Of a stretch of 64,000 nt of DNA, positions 25,141 through 35,869 are shown one piece after another. The stretch's first letter is position 1. The number at the start of each line of letters is the position of its first letter. The notes under the pieces are model-generated. The model made no database searches. It was not told the origin of the DNA and saw only the letters and a program-made list of their open reading frames with translations. This DNA is from Aristolochia californica. Its lineage: Eukaryota; Streptophyta; Magnoliopsida; Piperales; Aristolochiaceae. A program made the translations under genes and the position numbers. The stretch lies in NCBI GenBank assembly GCA_029961685.1, contig JARWKL010000015.1, forward strand, positions 18,784,801 through 18,848,800. The letters run 5' to 3'.

Positions 25141-25619
25141 GTTTTAAGTAACTATATCTTCTTTGGGAAGATTGTTATGTATTAATGACAATGTTTGAAT
25201 TATAATGTTGCAAGACTTATTAGTATGGTTAATATTTTTATTTTATATGATTGTTGTGTTAGTATATTATGTGGATGAATATGGTGGATGAGTATGGATG
25301 TGGTTAATTAAAGATTTTCATGGCTATGAATATGATTGTTGAGTAGGGATGAATAGGTTATAATTGAAGATTGATGTTTATTTTTGTTTATGACTTTTTG
25401 GAAGATTAAATTTGCAGATTTCCATGGCTATTATGACAGACGAAGAAAAGGTTGCAACTTTTGTTGGATTGACATGTATTATTGTCATCATAGGAAGATA
25501 CTATCTATGTCATTGTGATAGACGTGTACCACGTTCTTGTGGGATTAATGGTCCGTTGTATTTGCAAAAGACATTAGACAAATCACCTGTTAAATTTTGA
25601 AAAGTTTACTAGATGAATC

Positions 25620-26740
25620 AAATTGTATTTCATAAATTGGCAAAAATACTTAATAGCAGAGGGTTTTTATCATCTACAAAGACCATCTCAGTGGAAGAAC
25701 AACTTGCCTATTTCCTCCTAACTGTTAGTTAACAACAATCTTATAGTGTCACATCAGAGATGTTTGATAGATTAAATTGAACCATAAGTAGGTATTTCAA
25801 CAAGGTGTTGGATGCTATTCTCAAACTTCACTCTGATTACATCAAACGGCCTTCAGAACGCACATACTCGAAGATTTTGAACAATTCATTGTTTTATCCA
25901 TACTTCAAGGTAACATCACTTGCCCTCTAACTATACAAATTTAGATTACTATACAAAGTTAGTCAATATTAATTGAAATTATATAATTAGGATTGTATTA
26001 GGGTTATTGATGGAACTCATATCAAATTGAACATCCCACTTGAAGAACAACAAAGGTTCTGGAACAGAAAGGGCTATCTCTCACAAAATGTTATGGCAAC
26101 ATGTACATTTGACATGCAATTCACTTATGTACTTGCTGGATGGGAGTGATCAACAGCTGATTCCCGTGTACTGAAGGACGCATTGACTCACCGAGATAGA
26201 CTATTTGTACCTGAAGATAAATAATATTTTTTTATGTAGTAATCTTTTATCTATTTTTTCTTTATTTATTTTATGTAGAATATAATTTCTATTGTATGTA
26301 AATATTGTCTAGTCGATGCTGGTTATGCAAATCTTCTAGGATTTTTGGCTCCATATCAAGGAAATTGGTATCATTTGCAAGAATTTGGAGATAATATTCC
26401 TAGAAATGAAAAAGAATTATTCAATTAAAGACACTCATCTTTGCGGAATAATATTGGGAGAGCTTTTGGCGCTTTAAAAACTCGATTTCAAATGTTGAAA
26501 GGCACTTCTCCGTTTTATTTTAAGATGCAAACAAAAATTGTAATTGTTTGTTGCATATTGCACAATTATATACGTGGAGAGGATTACAATGATATATTTG
26601 AATTGGAAGATGATGATTCGGATGACGAGTTCTGTGGAGGACGTGATGGGGTCCAATTAGGTGGAAGAGGATACCCAATCAACAAGCTTTCGGAGGCAGC
26701 ATACATTATAATCCACAAGAGCCGCAGAATTTCAAGATGA
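25620..26740 (+). pseudogene. Harbinger DDE transposase, copy 2
   Basis: Parallel to 21070-22236. It begins with NSRGFLSSTKTISVEEQLAY, carries stops (for example TGA at 26147-26149, where copy 1 has a Gly codon) and reaches VIDGTHI and LVDAGY. The third catalytic position is GGG (Gly) at 26456-26458 instead of Glu. The stretch from 26441 to 26740 stays open, including KIVIVCCILHNYIRG and an acidic tail. It is inactive by several independent lesions. Confidence 0.8.
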
Positions 26741-27640
26741 CATAGCGATTTGCATGTGGAATGATAAATGAAGTTGTATATTTATTTATATATTATTTTT
26801 ATTAAATTTTATTACTATATTAAACTAGATATTTAAGTCTGGTAAATAAAATATAGCTACAGTATGCATTTGATCAAATAATTATTTTCAATTTTGTGAA
26901 AATATATTATTAATTAATACAACGTAAAAAAACAATCTTTTGCTATTAATAAAATAATTCTTTATTTATTCATTATATTTATTTTTAAATTATTGTATTA
27001 TATTAGTGATTTAATAGTGGTAATTAAGATATTGCTAAATCAAGCATTTGATCAATTATTTTGGTATTTTTTATTTAAAAAAAGTAATAGTTTCAAATTT
27101 AATGGAAACATATTATTAAATAATATTACATACAAATATATAGTGTGTTAAAGTTATGATTAGATCAATTTTTCTTGTTAAATCATCCTTTTTAGGTTAA
27201 AGTATATCATATGTTATTAATAAATTAATAACTAAACTTATTACATTCATTTCTGTTATTTATAACGTTATTTATTTATTATTTATAATTAATCATGTGC
27301 GTATTTCATTGGCTCACGTAATTACTGTATTAATGCACAATAAAATGCAATCATTAAATAATATAATATCTAATTCAATTAATGAGTATATTAATATATT
27401 TTAATTATACATTAAATTATTTATTCGTGTAGTAATAATGCATGTTTTACCTAATTTTGGGTTTAAAGATTATGTTTTAATTAAGTATATTGTTAGGGAT
27501 TCTCTTATTTTTTATATTTTTCTGTACATGAAGTCGTCTACACTAACACCAAGTTCAAAGATGAAGTTCATGTAGATTAATGAAATGAATTTGAATAAGG
27601 AGATGAAGATGAACTTCAAATTTCCTTTTTGTTGACTAAC

Positions 27641-27890
27641 CCCCCCTAACGTAGTATCAGTGTATCACATTGGGAGAAGGTTTGGCTTTCGGGCACGCTC
27701 GTTGTTCGGTTGGAATGGAAGTCACTGGTTAAGCTATGAGTACGACGTCTCCTTTAAGATGCTTCAAAATTTCAAAATCCAACCAGAACTGGAAAAAGGG
27801 AACTTGAGGAGCAAGTAAAAAACTGGAGGCTATTAGCATATAATTCTCATTAATTGAATCGATTAATGATGAAATGACTAATGATCTATA
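27641..27890. other. Unassigned sequence right of Harbinger copy 2
   Basis: No gene or repeat structure is seen in this short stretch. Confidence 0.3.
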
Positions 27891-28770
27891 CTAAACTTCA
27901 AGTTGGGTAATATAAATCAAAGAGCTTAAACTGGTCATTGGGACTAATAAAATTCTTCATTTTACTTGCTTTAATAAAATTTTTTTTTGAAAAAGTGGTT
28001 TGCCATAAGTGATTTAATCCACAATAGCTCATAAGTTGTATGAGTGAATGCTTTATAATCATTTCTGCAAAAGCCTTCCAAGTCACCAAACTCATACCTA
28101 CCCATGATGAAGTGGCCACCGGTAAACATTTTATCGAACTAGAACGTAGTATAATCAGCATCAAAGTAACTAACTATGATCCAAGTGCACGCTTATGTGA
28201 CTTATAAACTCTGGCCTCACTAGGTCAGCCCCTTAAGATATTTCAATATTCTAATGACTACATTTAGGGAATTCTCCTAGGCTCCTCCATAGTTTGATTG
28301 ACTATTCTGACAAATCGTATAATATATCTAGAGATTTGATTGTAGTATCTTTACTTGATCTTCTAGGTTTGGTCTCTAGACATCATGTAATTCAAAAATT
28401 AGATCTATTGGACTTTCCATAGGCAAGGAGAAAACGTAATAGACTTTCTCTATGATAAGACCACGCGTTCCTTACTTTGTGCCACCTCTTTGCTAAAAAT
28501 AATTGAGCTTACCGAGATCTTTAGCCTCATGATTTTCCTTGGAAAAGCCTTAATTTTTTCATTCCTTTCTAAACCATTGTTAGAAATGATAATATCATCT
28601 ACATATACAACCAGTATAACAACTTTTGTGTCCCTTCTCCTGACAAAAATAAAGCGATCAGAATTTCTAGTAAAACTAAATGCCAATAGGATTTTGTTAT
28701 ATTTCTCAAATGACGTAGTGGACTTTTTAAATCCATAAAGTGCATTGTTTAACGTACACATTTAGTGTTT
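27890..28770 (-). mobile_element. Decayed Copia retrotransposon fragment
   Basis: The - strand at 28761-28450 encodes a reverse-transcriptase part with LNNALYGFKKS and VVYVDDIIIS, the Copia YVDD active site. Lower down, 28164-27898 is a relic of the RNase H side in broken frames. Many stops separate the pieces. The GA-rich sequence at 28800-28880 may be part of an LTR, but I could not define its ends. Confidence 0.65.
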
Positions 28771-29244
28771 ATTAAATTTCATAAGGTAGACATGCTTGAG
28801 GAATAGGAGAACATGAGATAAGGAAAAGAGATGAGAGAGGAATAGCACGTTGAGAGAAAATAGAAGAGAGACCAGGGTTAATATTTTCTAGCCTAAATAT
28901 CAGCCTGAGAAAATTTTAAAGCTCTTTTGTTATCTTTAGTGGTTTCCGAGTGCTAGACTTTGAAATTTGAGATATGAAGTCCCTCACTCAAGGCTTCATC
29001 TCAAAAAGGAGCTAAGAGTGATATATTTTGTAATTCAATAAGCATCACTTGAATTAATTTAACACATATTAGTGCTACTGATCATTTTAGAGTTCACCTA
29101 AGAGCTTGGTGTAGCTCAGTGTTATTTTTCAATTTGATATCTACCTATGAAGAGGAATTTGTGGGTTTTATTGTAAAAGCAAGTAACCCTTGCTCATAAG
29201 TCACTCAAGCTAGATTGAATGAATTGTAATCTAAACCCCTTTTG
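28771..29244. other. Unassigned sequence left of the hAT-like element
   Basis: No coding region is seen. Part of it may belong to the neighbouring Copia relic. It includes the left 8-bp target duplication of the next element at 29245-29252. Confidence 0.3.
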
Positions 29245-29252
29245 TGTCTAGG

Positions 29253-30125
29253 CAGTGGTGGCATCGAACCAAGCTAGTTCGCGAGCGGCTTGAACTCGGC
29301 ACGGTTCGATTCGATTTATCTGGATCTCGAACCGATTTCGAGATCTAGATAAGACTTGTTTGAGTTAAAGACGAGCTCAACCAAACCATGGTTCAGATCG
29401 TAAGCTTGCGAGCTGACTTGCTAACTTAACGAGGGTTCTTAAACTCCAGCTGTCTCTTCCTCATGGCTCTTGAAGATACTCAAATTGTTTGAGGTACTCT
29501 CTTAATGCTAACTCTACTCAAGTTTTTCAAAAGAACAGATCGGTAACATTTCAGAACTGTTGCTGTATGAATCCATGCTCCAAAGAAAAAACGAAAAATG
29601 GGCATACTATTAAGTCATCCAAAATCATTTTTCTTAAACTTTTTCTCTCTCTCCATGATCTAGTTTTCTAGTACTTGAATCAGAACGATCTGATTGAGTA
29701 CAAATGGACAAAATTAACATTTCCTTTCAAAGGAATGTTTTTATGTTTGATTATTGAATAAAGTTTATACATAATTATGCAGTTTTTATGAAAAAATTTA
29801 TGCATAGTGTATAAATAATTTTATGTAGGGTTAATATATAGAGGTTATGTCCAATTTTAAATAGAGGTTATGCCCAATTTTATGTAAAATGTATGCATAA
29901 TTTTATATACAATTTATTTGACTTGTATTTTATGCAAAGTTTTATATGTAGGTTGGAAATCGAATTAGGCTCGAGCTCGAACTCGATTAAAATTATTGGG
30001 CTTGAGCTCAATTAAAATTTAGGCTCGAGGCTAGGCTCGGCTTGAGCTCGTGTTCAAAATATTTAAATCAAACTTGGCTCAAACATAGGCAGGTTCGGGC
30101 TCGGCTCGGCTCGATGCCACCACTA
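29253..30125. mobile_element. Non-autonomous hAT-like element, 873 bp
   Basis: Terminal inverted repeats: CAGTGGTGGCATCGA at the left, and TAGTGGTGGCATCGA when the right end is read in reverse. Both flanks carry the 8-bp duplication tgtctagg (29245-29252 and 30126-30133). An 8-bp duplication with C/TAG-starting ends fits the hAT superfamily. The subterminal parts are full of GGCTCGAGCTCG-like repeats in opposite orientation, so single strands could fold. No coding capacity is visible. Confidence 0.75.
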
Positions 30126-30189
30126 TGTCTAGGTGCTTGTACTTAGAGCTTTTAAGCATAAATCCCAAGTGTTTGGGCAGATGCTATAA

Positions 30190-31290
30190 TCATCCACATG
30201 AATCACGCGTGGGACGCATTTCTCACCCCCCCTCCTTCCTTGGCCCCCGCGAAGGAAAAATTTTTCTCCCGCTCGGCCTTCCTCCCCCGATTTTTTTCCC
30301 TCTATCTTCTCCCTCTCAGCCTCCCTCTCGACCTCCCGACCTCTCTTCTCCTTCATGGCCTCCCTCTCGGCGTATTGTCGGAGCGCCGCCTCTATCGTCG
30401 TTGCCCGCTGGCCCGCCGTAGTCTCCCGCCATTATCGGCGCTGAGGAAGATGACGCGCGCCATGAGAAAGACGAAGTTTAATTTTTCCTAAGTTAAAAAA
30501 AATTAAACCAGCGTAATAAAAATAATAATTTATATTTTTTATTTATAAAATAATTATTTTTATTTATTCAATATATCCATTTTATAATTATTGTATTAAA
30601 TTAGTGATTTAATAGTCAAAATTAAAATATTGTTAAAATAAATATTTGATAAATTGTTTTGGTTTAGTTATCCCATTGCTATAATTAATTAAACCAATGT
30701 TTTTTAATTTTGTGACAATATATTATTAATTAATAATACGTAAAAATATATATTACGTTATCGATAAAATAATATATTTTTTTATTTATTTTTTTATTTT
30801 TATTACTGTATTTAAACTAGTGATTTTTAATGTTAAAATATATCTTATGTTATTAAAAATTTTTTATTTTTTATTATATTTGCTTATGTTATTTTTTAAT
30901 TTTATTTAATTTTTTTATAATTTATTCTAATCACACGTAATTATTATATTAATTTATAATAAACTGTAATAATTAAGTAATATAATATAGTCTTTCATTA
31001 ATTAGTTTATTAATATATTTTAATACTACACATTAAATTACTTATAAGTGTAATAACCATGCTTATTTTGGTTAATTATCTGTTTATACATATGTTCTAT
31101 TTAAGTACATTACAAAAAGTTACTCATTCTCTTGTTTATATCACATTTTTCATTTTGGAGTTGAATTTGTTTTCCAATGCACTTGAACTTGTCTATACTA
31201 TCACCCAGTGAGTTGAAGTTGAATCAATTCATTTAAAATAAATTGAAATCTTCATTTTATTTCAAGTTCATTGTGTCCCAAATGTTGTTC
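30190..31290 (+). mobile_element. Internally deleted Harbinger relative
   Basis: It has the two outer modules of the Harbinger pair without the genes: a CT-rich leader (30230-30420), then AT-rich sequence (30484-31090) matching the tails of copies 1 and 2 in block order (for example 'agtgatttaatag' and 'attaatatattttaat'). Its termini do not clearly match those of the full copies. An open frame in the CT-rich part (30125-30421) is a composition artefact. Confidence 0.5.
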
Positions 31291-31545
31291 TCTTTACGGG
31301 GGGCTGTGACAAAACGCCCCTACCTCTCAATCGTAACTGAATATCTACCTAGGTGAATATGGTTAGACTTAATCTGTTACCATAAGTATCATGATTACTA
31401 GACCATTACTTACCCAGAAACTGCTTGAATCTTTGTACAACAGAGGAAAGCCTTTACCGTCTTATAAATAAAGCAGATGCAAGTGAATTTTTGGATCTTG
31501 ATGTGGTTTGTATGACACTTACCATGACCTTTTTTTCTTGAACAG

Positions 31546-32300
31546 ATTCTGTTTTAGTTCAGGCAAAGGGGATCAATTACCTACACCCTCCAATTCTTCA
31601 TGAGGATCTTAAACCTCCCAATTTGCTTGTTGACAAGAACTGGTCTATTAAGGTATATACCCTATTGAATTTTTGTCGTATTTCTTCTTCTATTCTTTGC
31701 ATTACTCGGCTCACCAAACTCTAATTCTGTACCTAGGTATGTGATTTTGGGTTATCCAGAATCAAGGCAAATACCTTTATATCATCAACATCAGTTGCTG
31801 GAACGGTGATCAGTTATATTCTTGCTCTGTAATTCAGTGTTGTTAAGGACTGGTTTCAACCTCATCACTAGTGTAGCCTCCTCAGTCTGAAGCTTTGAGC
31901 TTCAGATCTTTTCACTGCAAGGATCAATGGCTGTTAACTACTTTCAACTCTAATTGGCTGGTTATCTAACTTGAATTGATGGCACTGCGCTGTCCTTACC
32001 TTTTGCAGTCTGAATGGATGGCTCCAGAGTTTCATCGGGGAGAGCTTTCAAACGAAAAATCTGATGTTTATAGCTTTGGGGTCATTTTATGGGAGCTTGC
32101 AACAGTGGGCTGGGTCTTAACCCCCTGCACAGGTAGCATCATTGGAATTTGCAATTGGTACATATTTTTCCTTGAATTCGTTGTTCCACTGACTGCTACT
32201 TCATTTTGCTTTACTCTTCTCAACTTCAAATGATGTCAGCTGAACGAATTTCAGGTGGGTGGAGCTGCTGCCTTCCAGATCAAAAGGCTTACTTACACGA
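31546..32300 (+). pseudogene. Broken Raf/CTR1-like MAPKKK kinase fragment
   Basis: Three to four exons of a plant Raf-like kinase domain with their introns. 31563-31652 reads [20 protein letters not shown], the catalytic loop, where the usual HRDLK is HEDLK. 31737-31805 reads VCDFGLSRIKANTFISSTS (magnesium-binding DFG). 32009-~32110 reads [20 protein letters not shown] and [12 protein letters not shown]. ~32236-32300 reads QLNEFQVGGAAAFQIKRL. The N-lobe (glycine loop, catalytic Lys) and the end of the C-lobe are not found. Retained introns mean it arose by DNA duplication, not retrotransposition. The sequence from 32300 to 32700 shows nothing I recognise. Confidence 0.75.
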
Positions 32301-32714
32301 AGAAATCTATTTTTTACTGTTGGAACCAACAGATCGTATGTTTGTAAGATGCATCAATTCACATAAACCTTCAAAATCGAATGAAATTCCTTCTCTCCTA
32401 CATGATTGTGCTTGTACGCAGCCAAAGTGTTTCACTCCATTACATTCAGCGAATGGATATCAAATATTCAGTCAGGTTCCTCATTATACAGCAAAGAAAT
32501 ATTTACAGTAAAAAACTTGGAAAACCTAGAGAAAGAAAAGCATAGGCTGGCATCTGGTATATGGGTTTACCCGATAGAACTACCAAACCTGTTATGAAGA
32601 TTCATCCCTCATCAGTAATGTTGAGTTTGCTACCTGACCAAAAGTTTTTGAGGCGATGATTTCCTCTTCTGCTTACTCACCGATTATTGATTTTTCTGCC
32701 AATCAACCCTCAAT

Positions 32715-33383
32715 TCACTTGTATTCGAAAGGGGGGATTGATGTATTTGGCGAATCAAAGCTCTCTAAAACCTGTGTGTGACCGCCACCATTTCTGGATG
32801 TTTCTTGTTTCTTCTTCTCACCTCCCCAAAACCCTCCAAACCACGAAGAGCCAGATTGTTCGGAGCTCTCCGCTGGAATCGGCGGTGTCGGAGCTGGGAT
32901 TGGAGTCCCAAATTGATACGCCGGGGTGCCAGGAAGGGGCTCCTCCATCGGAAAGTTCTGCGGCACACTGACCATCATCTTGTTCAACATAATGCCCGCC
33001 CCTTCAATTAGGGCAAGGAGTACGCCACCAAACATGGCAGACTTGGACGCGGGGCCAAGACCTTGCCGCATCTGTAGGAAGCCGCCGGTAGCAGCACCGG
33101 CAATGATGGAGTTCCAGGGGTCTTCCTTCTGGCGGAGGTAGACCATGCTGCAATCGAAGACGGAGAAAAGGCCACCCCAGACAGCGAAGGAGCCGCCAAC
33201 GCGAGGTGCATTCATGCGGACGGCTTGGGTGCCGCCGAGGAGGCGCTCGCCGCGGGGGGTGCTGTAGACGCCCTTGATGAAGTGGAAAACAGAGCCGCCG
33301 ACGCCGCCCATCGCGAAGGCGCCGCCGAGGTCGTCGAGAATGCGATCGGGGCAGGGCTCTCGAGATGTTTCTGGAGTTCCCAT
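32715..33383 (-). CDS. TIM17: Mitochondrial inner-membrane translocase subunit TIM17
   Basis: One-exon gene of 222 residues. TIM17 is a core subunit of the TIM23 complex, which moves presequence proteins across or into the inner mitochondrial membrane. The Tim17/22/23 domain covers ~15-135, with Gly-rich membrane segments: GGAFAMGGVGGSVFHFIKG (20-38), then ~62-80, ~91-107 and ~113-134. Cys11 and Cys78 match the disulfide pair known from yeast Tim17 (Cys10/Cys77). Residues 140-222 form a Pro/Gly/Ser-rich tail with a WFGGFWGG motif, as in long plant TIM17 forms. I chose the first Met because the conserved PCPDRILDD segment follows it closely. The frame is intact and its GC content is higher than the surrounding transposons. 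Confidence 0.93.
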   Translation of the reverse strand: MGTPETSREPCPDRILDDLGGAFAMGGVGGSVFHFIKGVYSTPRGERLLGGTQAVRMNAPRVGGSFAVWGGLFSVFDCSMVYLRQKEDPWNSIIAGAATGGFLQMRQGLGPASKSAMFGGVLLALIEGAGIMLNKMMVSVPQNFPMEEPLPGTPAYQFGTPIPAPTPPIPAESSEQSGSSWFGGFWGGEKKKQETSRNGGGHTQVLESFDSPNTSIPPFEYK

Positions 33384-34366
33384 AGGAGAAAGACGGAGAT
33401 GCTTTCAGGACGAACACGATTTGATAAAGACTACAGAAGCGGTAGGGTGCAAAAACCCTAGCCTGGACAGAAACCGGTCAATTTGAGTTGGTCCAGAAAC
33501 CATATTACTAAGGGGTGACGTATAGGGTTCAGGGTCTAGGGTTAATAAGATTTCTTGGAAATCTGTGAGACTCTTCTTTGGAAACTATACTAATAGCTAC
33601 TGAGAAAATATTAAAAAAATTTTAGGCAATTTGCTGGCTGGGGTTTAGTCAAGCACAAACATGTACCTCCTGAGACTTGAATCTTAAAACTGACATCTCA
33701 TGTTCAGTCATCATAATGAGTATGAAAGAACTCTATAAAAAGAGAAGAATAAGACCAGAAAGGGGGGATCAGAAATTAGGAATCAGAGGGAGAAGAACTG
33801 TTGTTGTACCTCTGCTCTGCGACCAAGACCTAAAGTCCTTCAAAGTTCTTGCATTCCAAAACCAGCAACTTAAAAGAGAAAAATTGCAAGCATCTTTCAT
33901 TTGATCCGAAGAAGTAAGTTTATAGTTTCTTAACAAAGTCCTTCCTTGCAACAATTGAGCAGTGAACTCATAATCAATCAATCAAAATGGTGAGTTTGTA
34001 ATTCTTTTTTTTTTTTAATGACTTTTCTGTAAGTTTGTTCCATAAGGAATTGAATCATTCAACACAACATTTCATTTAAACACAAGGAAGAAATCTTCAT
34101 CAGCCAGGCCATTAAAAAAATACAGCCTCCTACTGGAGACCCAAAGACCAAAAGCTGGAAGCCTTTATCAGGGAATGGGTTTGAATGTGCCTACAATCAT
34201 GACCCCTCAAGCCATTTGCCCTATAGTTTACAAATACTCTTTCATATCTACAGTGTAGCCAATCCCAAAAATAACTATACTGCCACTTACTTTCAGCAAT
34301 CAAGATCAGAGAATACATGATTTGAGCTACAAATAAACACTGCAAAAACATCAACTGTAACTAGTA
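33384..34366. other. Upstream region of TIM17 and gene-free stretch
   Basis: The first few hundred bases above 33383 should contain the TIM17 leader and promoter. No supported coding region follows; short frames at 33677-33981 have no recognisable domain. Confidence 0.35.
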
Positions 34367-34801
34367 TCACCATTGAAAATTATGAGAGGAAACAATCTGC
34401 TGAATCCATAAAAAAATGGTCGTAGCCTCATTTTTAGCAGGCTGCTGAGACGCGACTTCAACATCAGTAGAACTAAAATTGGAACCCTCTTCTGATCCAG
34501 ATGTGGTTCCACCGAATGAACTTGAATATTCAGTGGCATCTGGGTCTTCCTCCTGCACAATCATACCAGTAGTATCTGTACAATATGTAATGTCAACGTC
34601 CAACTCATCCCAATTCTTCTACTTGATGTTGATCAAATAAAGTTTCCATGTCAAAAGTGTCATCCTCCCAATTGTTTGTGCACCTTAGTTTTCCTCATCA
34701 TTGACTTCAAGAATGTCCTCAATGTCCCTCTGGCTGCTGGATTTAAGGGAGATTTCGGGTATTTCTGCCTCTACAGTAACAAATGCTTGAGCAGGAGCCA
34801 T
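34367..34801 (-). pseudogene. Broken plant gene of unknown function (acidic, Ser-rich N-terminal part)
   Basis: An ATG at 34801 opens 38 codons (MAPAQAFVTVEAEIPEIS...) ending in TAA at 34687-34685. Downstream, in shifted frames, come NNWEDDTFDMETLFDQHQ and then DELDVDITYCTDTTG and DATEYSSSFGGTTSGSEEG (~34605-34480). These pieces look like one acidic protein cut by small frame changes. The DATEYSSSFG type of motif reminds me of an uncharacterised plant family, but I cannot name a function. It lies ~400 bases left of element B, whose insertion may have separated it from other parts. Confidence 0.4.
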
Positions 34802-35205
34802 GCTGCCAATTTCAATCACAACAGATTTAACTCATTCTAGTTTTGTTTTCAGAGTCCCGAAAGAAACAACAAACTTCAACTTCTTGGCCACACAAAATTT
34901 CAGTAAGGAACATAGTAACCTCAAGAAGGGGGGAATGGAAAATAACTAGAAATCCGTGTATTGTTTTAGCTCAAACAAGCTCACTCTCCCATGCGCTTTA
35001 ATGGATTGAATTTACTAATTCAATCTTTAGGCTGAAGTTGACATCTTACATTGAGGCAGAAAAGTTTCTCAGGTTTTTTATCCTCAGCATAGAAGATACA
35101 ATAAAAACAGTGTTTTGCATCCTCTAAAGACTCCCAAACTCAACTCGATTTCACTAAGGGTGATTCTATACTTTCCAAACAGCAAGTCTTCTCTCCGAAG
35201 GAGAG
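34802..35205. other. Unassigned sequence left of element B
   Basis: No gene is seen. The last five bases (gagag, 35201-35205) are the probable target duplication of element B, matched with one difference by gcgag at 47199-47203. Confidence 0.35.
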
Positions 35206-35305
35206 TGTAAAACCGAAGGATTTCAAAGATTTCTTTTCGATGTATTTTTCTCCGTTTAGGAGGCTATTTATAAGACATTACATACTTATTTTAGGTCCAA
35301 TTTAG
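35206..35305 (-). repeat. Left (3') LTR of element B, first part
   Basis: About 100 bases from tgtaaaaccg up to the target site tttag, matching 47011-~47097. The remaining ~101 bases are at 42009-42109. Confidence 0.85.
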
Positions 35306-35869
35306 TGTTAGACTTGATGTCTAATAATAATATAAACATCATAGAAAATAGATATTAAATCTTCCATAATTCCATTATCATGAAAACCATACATAGATTA
35401 TAGAATTGAAATAAGAAGAATAAAGAGAGCGTACCTTTCATCTTGAAGAATATAAACAGAACTTGAAGTGCACAAGATAATCTTTTATACTTCGTTTACA
35501 AGTGATAAGCTTGCTCCCGTTCAGCCAGACTGGGTGTGCAAATAGCCTTAGCCTCACTTGTAAGACCATGGAGGTTTATATAGATTTTCAAAGGGTGCAC
35601 TAATGACTTTTCATAAGGACACATCCTCTTAGAAGAGATACATCCTCTCAGGAGGGATACATCCCCTCAAGAGAGACATATCTCCTTAGTCCCAAGGGAT
35701 GTGTCCACTAAGTCAATGTACCCATTTAATCTACCTCTACAGGGGGATGTGCTGGCCATTATTCCTTGTACTGAACATCCAATGACAACATCTAGAAGTG
35801 GGCCCCACACCTCTAATATCATGGTAATTTTATTTTATAAATTATCTATTTGAAACCATAATTCTAACA
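35306..35869 (-). repeat. Left (3') LTR of element A
   Basis: 564 bases, TGTTAG ... CTAACA. It contains direct and inverted short repeats such as 'cacatcctct' and 'gatacatcctctcagg' around 35630-35700. Confidence 0.92.

Larger units (their letters stand above)
23160..27640 (+). mobile_element. PIF/Harbinger element, copy 2, in tandem with copy 1
   Basis: Same layout and orientation as copy 1: left end sharing the 'aacttcag' terminal block, CT-rich leader (23330-23660), TTTAGGG-like repeats (23860-24130), coding remnants and AT-rich tail (26760-27430), ending near 27640 with 'gttgactaaccccc'. The Myb/SANT exon of copy 1 (about 370 bases) is absent, and ~165 bases at 24135-24300 are specific to this copy. 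Its left end joins directly to the right end of copy 1. Confidence 0.75.

Noticed and set aside
30125..30491. Overlapping open frames near 30.1-30.5 kb on both strands
   Set aside because: Low-complexity CT-rich leader of the deleted Harbinger relative; both strands are open because of composition.
31976..32233. Raf-like kinase as a live gene
   Set aside because: Catalytic loop changed to HEDLK, N-lobe absent, and the C-lobe exon runs into unrelated sequence.
32926..33486. Several open frames on the + strand opposite TIM17
   Set aside because: They are shadows of the GC-rich TIM17 coding sequence; the - strand frame has the full Tim17 domain.
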